Source of the DNA: Ignavibacteria bacterium
GTDB taxonomy: Bacteria > Bacteroidota > Ignavibacteria > Ignavibacteriales > Ignavibacteriaceae
DNA length: 64,000 bases
Direction: 5' to 3'
Assembly (NCBI GenBank): GCA_017302895.1
Contig: JAFLBV010000003.1
Location: forward strand, 321,115-385,114
Under the pieces are notes generated by a model that saw nothing but the letters and a program-made list of their open reading frames with translations, had not been told where the DNA came from and made no database searches. The translations under genes were made by a program, and so were the position numbers. Of this stretch, positions 1 through 8,150 are shown piece by piece. How positions within the stretch are numbered: the stretch's first letter is position 1; every line of letters begins with the position of its first letter.

Positions 1-225
1 TTCATAATAAACGACTTTAAAGAACTTGAATTGTTTGGAGACACTTCACGGACCATTAAATTAAAGAGTCAAGACAAAGGCCATACCAATCAGTTCAAAA
101 AGTTCATTAAATCCCTGAAAGAAGGCACTAATCCGTTGATATCATTTGATGAGATATATCATTCAACAGCAGTAACTCTTTCAGTTCTGGATTCAATTAG
201 AGAGAATAGAACAATAGAATTATGA
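1..225 (+). CDS. C-terminal fragment of a Gfo/Idh/MocA-like oxidoreductase (5' end outside window)
   Basis: The frame is open from base 1 to the TGA at 223-225, so this is the 3' end of a gene that begins outside the window. The visible 74 residues include LKSQDKGHTNQFKKF, then a stretch reading SFDEIYHSTAVTL and a closing SIRENR. This ending resembles the C-termini of Gfo/Idh/MocA-type (often two-domain) oxidoreductases found in polysaccharide clusters, which is recall and not a search result. The stop overlaps the ATG of the next gene (ATGA at 222-225), so it is the upstream member of the envelope operon. The catalytic domain is not visible, so the enzyme assignment is tentative. Confidence 0.55.
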   Translation, partial: FIINDFKELELFGDTSRTIKLKSQDKGHTNQFKKFIKSLKEGTNPLISFDEIYHSTAVTLSVLDSIRENRTIEL

Positions 226-1388
226 TAACTTCGATCCAGGATGTTTTCTTTCGATTGGATCAGTATATAACCGGGCGCGAGTATAAAGGTTATGATCCTT
301 ATGATACTCTAAACGGTTTTATTCCTTTTGAGAAACTTGGGAGATTGCCTGCGGCTATCGCCATTCAAATACAGAAGAAAAATCCCCTCAATATCAGACC
401 CCTGATAGGAGTAAAACCGGGTATTAATCCGAAAGGCATGGGATTAATATTAAAAGCTTACGCTATGCAAGCGAGAAACGACAGTGCATACTTAGGAAAA
501 GCAACAAAAATATTCGAATGGTTGACCCGGAATGGAAGCAAGGGATACAAGGGCGCTTGCTGGGGATATAATTTTAACTGGGTCAATCCCGAAGAAACAA
601 TACCTGCTTTCACCCCCTCTGTTGTTGTAACATCTTTTGTTATTGATGGGATATTTGAATACTACAAACTCACGAAGGATAAACTTGCAGCAGAAATTAT
701 AATGTCTGCCGCAGTATTTGTACTTGAAGATATACCGGTTACAAATTTTGGAAATGAGGCACTTTCTTTCGCTTACACAAAAAAAACAAAAGGAAGCTGT
801 TATAATGCAAGTCTTCTCGCTGCTGAAGTTTTGGCAAAAGCTGATAATGTATCAAAGGATTTAAAGAACTTTGACCTCGTAAGAAAGGCCGTCAATTTTG
901 TCTTGGACAAACAAAGACCTGATGGTTGCTGGTACTACAGCTACGATAATGAATCCGGACTTGAGAGAAAACAAATAGATTTTCATCAGGGATTTGTACT
1001 GGTATCATTATATAATATTATGAACTTATATCCGGGGAAATTCGATTTGCTGGAAAAACCAATTACCAAGGGGTTGGATTTTTATTCAAAATCCCAGTTT
1101 GATTCGGATGGGCGGGCAAAATGGCGTTTGCCTAAAGAATTTCCCACGGACATTCATAATCAGAGTCAGGGCATTATCACTTTTGCAAAATTGAGAAAAT
1201 TCGATCTTACATACCGGGCGTTAGCTGTTAAAATTGCAGACTATACAGTTAACAATTTTTTTGATTCTGATGGTTATTTCTATTTCCGAAAGAACAGATT
1301 TATGGTAAATAAAATACCCTACATCCGTTGGGCCCAAGCATGGATGCTTTTGGCGTTAGCCGAGATATTGAGGGCGGAAAATGAATAA
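222..1388 (+). CDS. Predicted alpha/alpha-toroid protein of a polysaccharide cluster
   Basis: A 388-residue soluble protein with no signal peptide or membrane segment. It has spaced helical-repeat motifs with aromatic and glycine residues (GACWGYNFNW near residue 107, RPDGCWYYSYDNE near 235, and a late KNRFMVNKIPYIRWAQAW), the look of an (alpha/alpha) barrel as in six-hairpin glycosidases, glucuronyl epimerases or terpene-cyclase-like toroids. I recognise it as a type common in exopolysaccharide loci but cannot name the reaction. It overlaps the preceding gene by 4 bp and the following ATP-grasp gene by 8 bp (1381-1388), so the three are probably translationally coupled. A substrate such as a glycan or uronate is inference. 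Confidence 0.7.
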   Translation: MITSIQDVFFRLDQYITGREYKGYDPYDTLNGFIPFEKLGRLPAAIAIQIQKKNPLNIRPLIGVKPGINPKGMGLILKAYAMQARNDSAYLGKATKIFEWLTRNGSKGYKGACWGYNFNWVNPEETIPAFTPSVVVTSFVIDGIFEYYKLTKDKLAAEIIMSAAVFVLEDIPVTNFGNEALSFAYTKKTKGSCYNASLLAAEVLAKADNVSKDLKNFDLVRKAVNFVLDKQRPDGCWYYSYDNESGLERKQIDFHQGFVLVSLYNIMNLYPGKFDLLEKPITKGLDFYSKSQFDSDGRAKWRLPKEFPTDIHNQSQGIITFAKLRKFDLTYRALAVKIADYTVNNFFDSDGYFYFRKNRFMVNKIPYIRWAQAWMLLALAEILRAENE

Positions 1389-2538
1389 TAAAGGTGTAGT
1401 AATCGTTGATGGTCATATTCAAGGTTTAAGTCTTACCCGAGCATTGGGAATGGCGGGAATACCGGTAGTGATTATTGATAAGAATATATCTATCGCTTCC
1501 TTTTCCCGGTATTGTAGCAAATCTTTCCGTGTTAACGATTATACCGGTTCAAAATTCATCGATTTTCTGATTAACCTGGCAATAAAAGAAAATTTAACTG
1601 GGTGGTCCTTAATCACGACCGACGACTCTATAACAGAAAACATTTCACAAAATAAGTCAGAGTTGGGTGTATATTATAAAATAATCGCACCAGATATCGA
1701 TATTCTTGATAATATTATCAACAAGCGGAAGTTTCTTGAAATTGGTCAAAGTTTAGGGTTATCGGTTCCCAAAATTTATTCAGGAGACCACAAGAAGCTG
1801 TTAAATTTCGATCTAAAGTTTCCGGTAATTATTAAGGGTAGTTATGGCAGGAAATTTTATCTTAAATACAATACAAAAGCCATAGTATGCTCTAATTATG
1901 AATCTTTAAAGCAGAAAATAAGAACATTATCCCCGGATACACTCGGTGAAGATTATTTTATTCAGGAATTGTTACCTTTGAAAAAAACCACCCGCATAAT
2001 TTCTTTTACTGCTTTTTCAATTCAGGGAGAAATCAAATCACATTGGATTGGTGAGAAGGTTAGGGAACATCCTATTATCCTTGGCACTGCCACTATGAGT
2101 AAAAGCTCAATAGTTCCCGAATTGTATGAAAAATGCGTTGCTCTATTAAAAGAATTGGATTATACCGGCGTTTCTGAAATAGAGTTTCTAAAGTTGGAAG
2201 GCGACGAGAACTTTTATCTCATCGAGATGAACCCGCGAACATGGTTATGGGTCGGGTTAGCAAAAACCTGCGGGATTGATTATGCTATTATGATATATAA
2301 TTATCTTAACGGGAAGGATTTCGAGTATCCAAAAAAGTTTGATCCTGACTATTACTGGGTTAACCCACTTACAGATATTCCCTATTCGTTAAAGGGTATT
2401 ATTCGGGGGAATTATAAATTCAGTGAAATTATTAATTCTTATTATAATGTTAAAGATTTCTCTGTCTTTAAATCGAACGATCTGATGCCTGCTATCATGA
2501 TGATGATTTTATTACCTTACATAGCATTAAAAAGATGA
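1381..2538 (+). CDS. ATP-grasp ligase-like protein
   Basis: A 385-residue protein with ATP-grasp layout. A Rossmann-like N-terminus (GVVIVDGHIQGLSLTRALG) is followed by the nucleotide-binding lysine region FPVIIKGSYGRKFYLKY near residue 150-165, and then the metal-binding segment GVSEIEFLK...YLIEMNPRTWLW, with Glu282 and Asn284 in the IEMNPR motif. Proteins of this kind join a carboxylate to an amine or thiol using ATP; the D-aspartate ligase and carbamoyl-phosphate-synthase-like branch is typical of polysaccharide clusters, where they may amidate uronic acids or add amino acids to glycans. The substrate is unknown. The gene sits mid-operon, starting 8 bp inside the preceding one. Confidence 0.85.
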   Translation: MNNKGVVIVDGHIQGLSLTRALGMAGIPVVIIDKNISIASFSRYCSKSFRVNDYTGSKFIDFLINLAIKENLTGWSLITTDDSITENISQNKSELGVYYKIIAPDIDILDNIINKRKFLEIGQSLGLSVPKIYSGDHKKLLNFDLKFPVIIKGSYGRKFYLKYNTKAIVCSNYESLKQKIRTLSPDTLGEDYFIQELLPLKKTTRIISFTAFSIQGEIKSHWIGEKVREHPIILGTATMSKSSIVPELYEKCVALLKELDYTGVSEIEFLKLEGDENFYLIEMNPRTWLWVGLAKTCGIDYAIMIYNYLNGKDFEYPKKFDPDYYWVNPLTDIPYSLKGIIRGNYKFSEIINSYYNVKDFSVFKSNDLMPAIMMMILLPYIALKR

Positions 2539-2595
2539 GGCCGAAATTCAGTATAAGTATATTCCTAAGTATTTTCAATTAAATAAGGTTAATTC

Positions 2596-3414
2596 ATGGA
2601 ACAAATAATCATTATCTTATCCACTATCTTGCTGTCAACAGCAAATTTTATCTTCTGGGTAGCGAAGGGCGGATTTAATAAAAGATATTTATATACCGAC
2701 AACATAGCGCTTTCTGTAATCGCAAGTGTTCTTGCACTATTCGTCTTTTACTATGTAAATATTCCTTTTTGGATTCAGGTTCCTTTTATTAATGGAACAA
2801 TAGTACTTTTGTTGTTTATCGGCCTGTATTTTTGGAGATTCTACAGAAATCCGCATCGTGAAATACCCGGGGGGAAAAATGATATTGTCTCCGGTGCCGA
2901 TGGACGGGTAATATATATAAAGGAACTGGAAGCCAACCAAATGCCGGTTTCTGTAAAGAAAATGAGAATCGCAAATATTTCCGAAATTACCAAGACAGAT
3001 ATTTTGCAGCAACCTTGTTACTTAATCGGAATAGCTATGACACTATTCGATGTCCATATGAATAGAGCTCCAATCGATGGAGAAATAACATTTGTAAAAC
3101 ACACCGAAGGTACTGCAATCGGGCTTAACACTCCATCTTCGACTCTTACAAATGAGCGAAATACTGTCGTAATTACAAGAGAAGATGGCGTGATGGCAGG
3201 AATAGTCCAGATTGCTGCAAGGGGTGTAAGCAGGTGCATTGTTTCATCACAAGTTGGTGAAAAAGTAAGCAGAGGACAAATTATTGGGAAAATTAGATGG
3301 GGGTCACAGTTGGATATGATCATTCCCAGAAATTGTGAAATTCTCATTCGTGAAGGTGAACAAGTATTCGCGGGCAGTACCATTATAGCCAAATTACTTC
3401 AAGATGAAGGATAG
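2596..3414 (+). CDS. Phosphatidylserine decarboxylase-like membrane protein
   Basis: A 272-residue protein with two or three N-terminal hydrophobic segments (about residues 3-20, 37-55 and 62-80), then the family signature FWRFYRNPHREIP. Asp102 (GADGRV), His154 (FDVHMNRAP) and His169 (VKHTEG) fit the Asp-His-His triad that drives self-cleavage, and IRWGSQLD carries Ser237, which in the family becomes the pyruvoyl group. The residues needed for autoprocessing are therefore present and it is probably active. Known members make phosphatidylethanolamine from phosphatidylserine. Its place among glycan genes, 57 bp after the ATP-grasp gene, leaves open that it works on another phospho-serine-type substrate. 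No psd/pssA neighbour is visible. Confidence 0.85.
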   Translation: MEQIIIILSTILLSTANFIFWVAKGGFNKRYLYTDNIALSVIASVLALFVFYYVNIPFWIQVPFINGTIVLLLFIGLYFWRFYRNPHREIPGGKNDIVSGADGRVIYIKELEANQMPVSVKKMRIANISEITKTDILQQPCYLIGIAMTLFDVHMNRAPIDGEITFVKHTEGTAIGLNTPSSTLTNERNTVVITREDGVMAGIVQIAARGVSRCIVSSQVGEKVSRGQIIGKIRWGSQLDMIIPRNCEILIREGEQVFAGSTIIAKLLQDEG

Positions 3415-3447
3415 ACTTTTGATTTCCACCTCATCCCGGACAGTTCT

Positions 3448-4437
3448 ATGAAACAACTTTGGTTTGATTTTACCAATCCACCACATGTGAATCAATTCTT
3501 ACCTTTAATTAAAGATTTATCAAAAGATAATTCAATTTTTTGTTCTGCAAGACATTTTGTTGAAACAACTGAGCTGTTGACTAAGTACGGAATTGATTAT
3601 CAGACATTCGGAAACCATGGTGGTAAAAATAAATTCAAAAAAGTTTACCAGATGTTGATGAGGAATATCAAGTTAGGGTTCTCCATCCCAAAGTTTGATC
3701 TGAGTATCTCTTCCAATTACGAAGCACCTTTCATAAGCTGGATTTCGGGAAAAAAATCAATAGTTTTTGATGATAATGATATATCGCCAAATTGGCTTTA
3801 TGCACCTTTCGCTACGAAAGTATTCTCACCAAGGTTCATAAATGTTGAGAAAATGAAGAAGTATGGTATCAGCAACAAGAAATTGTTTTTATATGACGGC
3901 TTTAAAGAAAATATTTACTTGGCTGATTTCTCACCTGATCCTGATTTTCTTGATGGCATCCCTTTCAAAGAATTCGTGACTGTACGCCCTGAGAATATAT
4001 TCGCTTCTTATGTCAAGGGTAAAGAAACAATTGTCCCTGGACTGGTAAATAGATTAATCGATTCAGGCTACAATATCCTTTATCTGCCGCGATACGATCT
4101 CGATAAAAGTTATGTCCCCGATTCTGATAAAGTGTTCATTCCTCCAAAACCATTGTCGGGTTTGGATGTATGCTATTATTCAACAGCTGTTCTTACAGGG
4201 GCTGGTACCTTCTCTAGGGAAGCGGCCCTATTGGGAACCCCTGCGGTATCATTTTTTGCGGGTGACGAGTTTTTAAATGTAGATAAAGTAATGTTTGAAG
4301 AGGGAAAAGTATTCTTCTCCCGAAGTGTAGATGAAATAATGAGATATCTGAATACCAGTAGGAAAAAAGACTTTAATAATGCTGCAAGTCTACAGGTTAA
4401 GGAAACTGTATTAAATGAAATTCGGAGTCTGATTTAG
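3448..4437 (+). CDS. DUF354 family glycosyltransferase-like protein
   Basis: A 329-residue protein that begins with the family's characteristic start, MKQLWFDFTNPPHVNQFLP. It continues with a GT-B-like two-domain pattern: an N-terminal domain, a middle FVTVRPENIFASYVKG segment, and a C-terminal LTGAGTFSREAALLGTPAVSF motif that resembles the nucleotide-sugar-binding loop of UDP-GlcNAc 2-epimerases and MurG-like enzymes. It has no signal peptide. DUF354 members occur in polysaccharide and archaeal surface-glycan loci and are thought to be glycosyltransferases, but the reaction is not established. It is separated from the PSD-like gene by 33 bp and from the next gene by one base, consistent with one operon. 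Confidence 0.8.
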   Translation: MKQLWFDFTNPPHVNQFLPLIKDLSKDNSIFCSARHFVETTELLTKYGIDYQTFGNHGGKNKFKKVYQMLMRNIKLGFSIPKFDLSISSNYEAPFISWISGKKSIVFDDNDISPNWLYAPFATKVFSPRFINVEKMKKYGISNKKLFLYDGFKENIYLADFSPDPDFLDGIPFKEFVTVRPENIFASYVKGKETIVPGLVNRLIDSGYNILYLPRYDLDKSYVPDSDKVFIPPKPLSGLDVCYYSTAVLTGAGTFSREAALLGTPAVSFFAGDEFLNVDKVMFEEGKVFFSRSVDEIMRYLNTSRKKDFNNAASLQVKETVLNEIRSLI

Positions 4438-4438
4438 T

Positions 4439-5224
4439 ATGGATTTTACCTTGACAAGTTTGGAAAAGTTGCTAAATGCATTAAAGTTTAGGGATTATCA
4501 TTTCCTCACATTTAATTCTCAACGAATTCATTCTCGGATATTTGAAAAGGTTGTAACTAGAATAGTCCTTCTTCGCCATGATGTTGATCTAAGACCTGAA
4601 AATTCTCTCGCAACAGCAAAACTTGAATATTCTCTGGGAATTAAAGGGACTTACTATTTTAGGATTATTCCTCAGACTCTAAATGCTGATATTATTAAAG
4701 AGATTGCTGGCCTCGGACATGAAATCGGCTACCATTACGAAGATATGGATCTTGTTCATTCTGACAATCTCGATAAGCACATCGATCTCGCGTTTGAAAG
4801 TTTCGAAAAAAATCTTGATATTCTTAGGAAGATTGTCCCAATCGATACGATTTGTATGCACGGCAGTCCCCGTGCTAAATACGACAACAAAATCATTTGG
4901 ACAAAATATAACTATCGCGACCTCGGTATTATCGGCGAGCCCTACTTCGACCTCGATTTCAACGAGTTCCTCTACCTTACCGACACCGGAAGAAGATGGA
5001 ACGGCGATAAAGTCAGTGTTCGCGACAAAGTTAACTCAAAATACAAATTTGATCTAAAAACCACACATGATGTAATTAATGCCATCCCACAATTCCCCGA
5101 CAAAATCATGATTACCATTCATCCCCAAAGATGGGATGGCAGGTTTGTTCCTTGGTTGCAGGAGTTGGTTTTGCAGAATGTAAAGAATGTTGTTAAGTGG
5201 GGGTTGGTGAAGGTTAAAAAATAA
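4439..5224 (+). CDS. NodB-like polysaccharide deacetylase family protein
   Basis: A 261-residue protein. The N-terminal half has the metal-binding Asp motif LLRHDVDLRPENS (His47, Asp48, Asp50), then GIKGTYYFRI, and an EIAGLGHEIGYHYEDMD segment, all of which match the NodB/polysaccharide-deacetylase barrel. A late MITIHPQRWDG supplies a further histidine. There is no signal peptide, so it probably acts in the cytoplasm on a glycan precursor. It begins one base after the preceding stop codon (TAG then TATG) and is the last gene of the operon that runs from base 1. The exact acetylated substrate cannot be told from the sequence. Confidence 0.85.
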   Translation: MDFTLTSLEKLLNALKFRDYHFLTFNSQRIHSRIFEKVVTRIVLLRHDVDLRPENSLATAKLEYSLGIKGTYYFRIIPQTLNADIIKEIAGLGHEIGYHYEDMDLVHSDNLDKHIDLAFESFEKNLDILRKIVPIDTICMHGSPRAKYDNKIIWTKYNYRDLGIIGEPYFDLDFNEFLYLTDTGRRWNGDKVSVRDKVNSKYKFDLKTTHDVINAIPQFPDKIMITIHPQRWDGRFVPWLQELVLQNVKNVVKWGLVKVKK

Positions 5225-5426
5225 TTTTGTTGTTTGCATAAAAAACATATTTTTGAATCGTTGTTAGTGGTAAGGTTTCGGTTTAAATATCTTATCCATG
5301 ACAGCGACCCACACAGCTATATGAGTGTTGGTAATTCAATTTTTGATTTATTAAAAGTTATATATTTAATGAGCAGAAATGTTTATCCAACATCAACTTT
5401 ATTAAATACCAAATAGAAAGTTCAAT

Positions 5427-5627
5427 ATGGAAGAGTTAAAACTTGGTGATGTAGTTTATCTAAAAAGTGGTAGTCCTGGAATGACGATAACATGGGTTGA
5501 AAATGACAGTTGTGAGGTAAGCTGGATTGATAAATCGGGAAAAAAGCATGTTTCTCAATTTCCAAAGGAAGCACTCACTCATACCGACCCTAATGCAATT
5601 CCGCCGGGGCAAATATATCTACACTAG
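5427..5627 (+). CDS. DUF2158 (YodC-like) small protein
   Basis: A 66-residue protein with the DUF2158 pattern: an N-terminal LKLGDVVYLKSGSPGMTIT, then a VSWIDKSGKKHVSQFPKEAL segment. This is a small SH3-like beta fold of unknown function seen in many bacteria and usually monocistronic. It stands alone, 202 bp after the deacetylase gene. The only longer reading frame in that gap (5234-5416) has no family features. A hairpin 20 bp after its stop probably ends the transcript. Confidence 0.8.
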   Translation: MEELKLGDVVYLKSGSPGMTITWVENDSCEVSWIDKSGKKHVSQFPKEALTHTDPNAIPPGQIYLH

Positions 5628-5648
5628 TAGTGATTAGATTTTAAATTA

Positions 5649-5683
5649 TCAGCCACTTGGTCAGTAATTGTCCAAGTGGTTGA
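5649..5683. terminator. 12-bp stem-loop between convergent genes
   Basis: TCAGCCACTTGG at 5649-5660 pairs with CCAAGTGGTTGA at 5672-5683, with one G-T pair in the stem and an 11-base loop. It lies between the convergent DUF2158 gene and the small gene ending at 5703. There is no long T run, so it is a probable rather than certain terminator. Confidence 0.5.
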
Positions 5684-5702
5684 CTTATTATGATAGAAGA
5701 CC

Positions 5703-5855
5703 TCAAAAATCAGAATAAAAGAACGGATTCCCTTCTTTCATTATCAATTTCCCCAACATTAAACCAAAGAGAGATAGTAACAGAAGAAGGTTAATCAAAT
5801 AATACTTCACAAGTTTGCCTTTTAATAAATCAACTGCCTTATCGAACAACTTCAT
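5703..5855 (-). CDS. Small membrane protein, 50 residues, third gene of the MBOAT cluster
   Basis: On the minus strand an ATG at 5855 opens 50 codons to a TGA at 5703-5705. The product starts MKLFDKAVDLLKGKLVKYY, has a hydrophobic helix with a run of leucines (INLLLLLSLFGLMLGKL), and ends NPFFYSDF. A GGAG-rich ribosome binding site lies just upstream of the start. The gene overlaps the end of the SGNH gene by 17 bp in another frame, typical of coupled operon genes. Very small membrane proteins of this shape (DUF5989-like; tentative recall) accompany MBOAT/SGNH pairs elsewhere. Function is unknown; a subunit or stabiliser of the acyltransferase is inference. Confidence 0.65.
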   Translation of the reverse strand: MKLFDKAVDLLKGKLVKYYLINLLLLLSLFGLMLGKLIMKEGNPFFYSDF

Positions 5856-6792
5856 ATAGAACCTCTCCAAGTTTTTCATTCCCTTGCAAATTTAAGTGCC
5901 CTTTGCCGCTAATTTTATTCTCAGGTAAATTGATTGGTTTAAACTTATATTTAACTCCGTTCTCCTTCAAATATTGCAACGCCTTTTCAGGTATTGATAC
6001 TTGTTCTGATGAAGCAATATTGACAACGACAAATCTCTCACCGAATATTTTATAATACTCTTGAAAGATACTCTTTAGCTTTAAATCATAAGCTTCATCG
6101 TAAGCCGATGCTTCAGGTTTGGAAGTATTTTCTTTTTTCGCGATTGTATCTTCTTGCTCTTCTTTGGTGTTGAATATTTTCGCCAACAAATCGATAAGAA
6201 CAGAATTATTTCTCAGCGGTATAAGAATCCTGGTGAGTAGTGAATTGCTGTGAAGCACTTGTAAGTTCCGATCAAATGCAATTTTTGATTGCCTTTTAAG
6301 CCAGGCTGATTGACTATCCTGGATGACTAAAACAACTTTCTCAAATTTATGCGTCCTACTGTAATAGTTGACCCGGTAAAGCAGATCAAGCGGATCATGT
6401 CCGGATACACCAAGGTTTAAAACTTCAAACCCGGAAGAATCGTTCCTTAGTTTCTGCTGAAGTATTCCCGCTGCAGTGTACTCAGGCGAGAATTGATCAG
6501 CCTGAAGATATGAATTCCCTAGAAGGGCGATATATTTTTTATTTCCAAGAGTATCGACATCCTGCCCAGTAAACCCAAGATTATTCCTTTTGTAAATCTT
6601 CAAACCACCTTCAACTGAAAAAAAACTGGAATAAGGCTTAAATATATTCTGTGCTCCAGAAGAAGGGCTCTTTATTCCAATCAACTTCTTCTCCACACCA
6701 TATGTCGGAAATCCGATAACATACTGTAGAAAAATCTCAACTGTTACAAATGCCAATACAAAAGATAGAAGGAATAGTGCAACTTTTTTCAT
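5839..6792 (-). CDS. SGNH/GDSL-like protein paired with an MBOAT acyltransferase
   Basis: The likely start is the ATG at 6792, which overlaps the upstream stop as ATGA and gives 317 residues beginning MKKVALFLLSFVLAF. An earlier ATG at 6807 lies further inside the upstream gene. The N-terminal hydrophobic helix suggests a membrane anchor with the body in the periplasm. The SGNH layout is visible: a serine in ALLGNSYLQ (Ser99 counted from 6807), GVSGHDP for the glycine block, and GKGHLNLQGN near the end for the catalytic histidine. Such proteins hand acyl groups from the MBOAT partner to a glycan, as AlgX/AlgJ do in alginate O-acetylation. The target glycan here is unknown. Confidence 0.75.
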   Translation of the reverse strand: MKKVALFLLSFVLAFVTVEIFLQYVIGFPTYGVEKKLIGIKSPSSGAQNIFKPYSSFFSVEGGLKIYKRNNLGFTGQDVDTLGNKKYIALLGNSYLQADQFSPEYTAAGILQQKLRNDSSGFEVLNLGVSGHDPLDLLYRVNYYSRTHKFEKVVLVIQDSQSAWLKRQSKIAFDRNLQVLHSNSLLTRILIPLRNNSVLIDLLAKIFNTKEEQEDTIAKKENTSKPEASAYDEAYDLKLKSIFQEYYKIFGERFVVVNIASSEQVSIPEKALQYLKENGVKYKFKPINLPENKISGKGHLNLQGNEKLGEVLYEVVR

Positions 6793-7907
6793 CTGAACCA
6801 GAGCCATCCTGTTGTTACAAATGCAAATGTTAGGACAATTCCAACAATATCAAATACCGGTTGGAAGGGGAGTAATACCATTTTTTTTCTGAGTTTTGTC
6901 CCTGCCCATAATTGATAGACCAATAAGCCAAACCCGTGCCATAATCCCCATATAATAAATCCCGTTGTTGCTCCGTGCCATAGTCCACAAACAATCATTG
7001 TCAGGACAGGAGTGAGAAAATTGAGGTATTTGTGTTCTCTCAACGCAAAAGAGACGGGATAAAAGATATAATCCCTTAACCATGAAGAAAGGGATATATG
7101 CCAATTGTTCCAAAAAAGGCTTATGTTGCTCTTCATGTATGGGTTCGTGAAATTCTCCATGATCGTAAAACCGAATGCACGGGAAGACCCAATGGCAATG
7201 TCTGAATAGGCTGCAAAATCAAAGTAAATCTGAAAAGAGAAAAGAACAAGATTGACTACTTCTTTTGGAATAAAGGGAACTGCTTCAACAGCTATGTCTC
7301 GTGTAATCAGTATTCCGATTCCATCTGCAATCACAAACTTCTTAAACAATCCAAATACTATTCGCTTATATCCTTCTTCGAGATACTCAGAAGAGAAATT
7401 TATTTTATCAGCAAGTTGAGGGGCAAAATTTTCAAATCTCTCGATAGGACCAGCAAGATAGATCGGGAAAAATGCACTGTATAACATAAAATCTGCAAAT
7501 CCGGCAGGTTCAATCTTTTCCCAGTAAATATCCACAAGGTAACTGATATGTTTAAATGTTATATAGGAAATTCCGAGAGGAAGGAATAGTTTTTCATCAA
7601 ACTTCAAATTCCCAAGATCGAACATCGTCATCAGAAAATTTGAGTATTTGAAATACAGAAGTGCTGCCACAACAATTACTATGCTAAGAGACAAAACACC
7701 TGCAGTCTTTTTCTCAAAAAGTTTCTTGCCAAGAAGGAATGTTACCCCTGTAAGAGCCAAAACAAAAAGTCCTGACACCCAATCTAACAGGAATACATAC
7801 CCAAGACTGACTGTCGTGAGCAGAAAATTCCTGTAATTCTGCTTCGGCAACAACCAATAAACGATGAGGGTTACAATAAGTATGAGAAAGAAATTGAGAG
7901 AGAGCAT
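6789..7907 (-). CDS. MBOAT family O-acyltransferase (AlgI/DltB-like)
   Basis: A 372-residue polytopic membrane protein. The family signature is clear: PLGISYITFKHISYLVD in the first half, IYFDFAAYSDIAIGSSRAFG, then FWNNWHISLSSWLRDYIF, and the catalytic-histidine region CGLWHGATTGF (His311) with a second GLWHG (His324). It should transfer an acyl group, usually acetyl, across the inner membrane to a surface polysaccharide. It ends at GWLWFR, shorter than AlgI (near 480) and closer to DltB, so one or more C-terminal helices seen in AlgI are absent. It is the first gene of a minus-strand operon with the SGNH protein and the small membrane protein. Confidence 0.9.
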   Translation of the reverse strand: MLSLNFFLILIVTLIVYWLLPKQNYRNFLLTTVSLGYVFLLDWVSGLFVLALTGVTFLLGKKLFEKKTAGVLSLSIVIVVAALLYFKYSNFLMTMFDLGNLKFDEKLFLPLGISYITFKHISYLVDIYWEKIEPAGFADFMLYSAFFPIYLAGPIERFENFAPQLADKINFSSEYLEEGYKRIVFGLFKKFVIADGIGILITRDIAVEAVPFIPKEVVNLVLFSFQIYFDFAAYSDIAIGSSRAFGFTIMENFTNPYMKSNISLFWNNWHISLSSWLRDYIFYPVSFALREHKYLNFLTPVLTMIVCGLWHGATTGFIIWGLWHGFGLLVYQLWAGTKLRKKMVLLPFQPVFDIVGIVLTFAFVTTGWLWFR

Positions 7908-8150
7908 TTACCTGAAATTATTAAAATGTACTTTCAAATTTAAACATTTTTGTGAATTAGATTATGTTTGATACCCCCCTCCCCCCCAACATCCGTCACT
8001 TTCCGACATCAACCTCTATTAACCTCAACAAAAACAACAACTTTGCAAAAGAAACTACGACAAAAAAGGTGTCGGTAGATGTCGTTACGACATGAATTGG
8101 TACATTACGGTTTGGAAATTGTCAATTATTTGTCATAAAAGTGGTAGAAT

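Noticed and set aside
5234..5416. 60-codon frame before the DUF2158 gene
   Set aside because: No ribosome binding site, no recognisable pattern and atypical codons.
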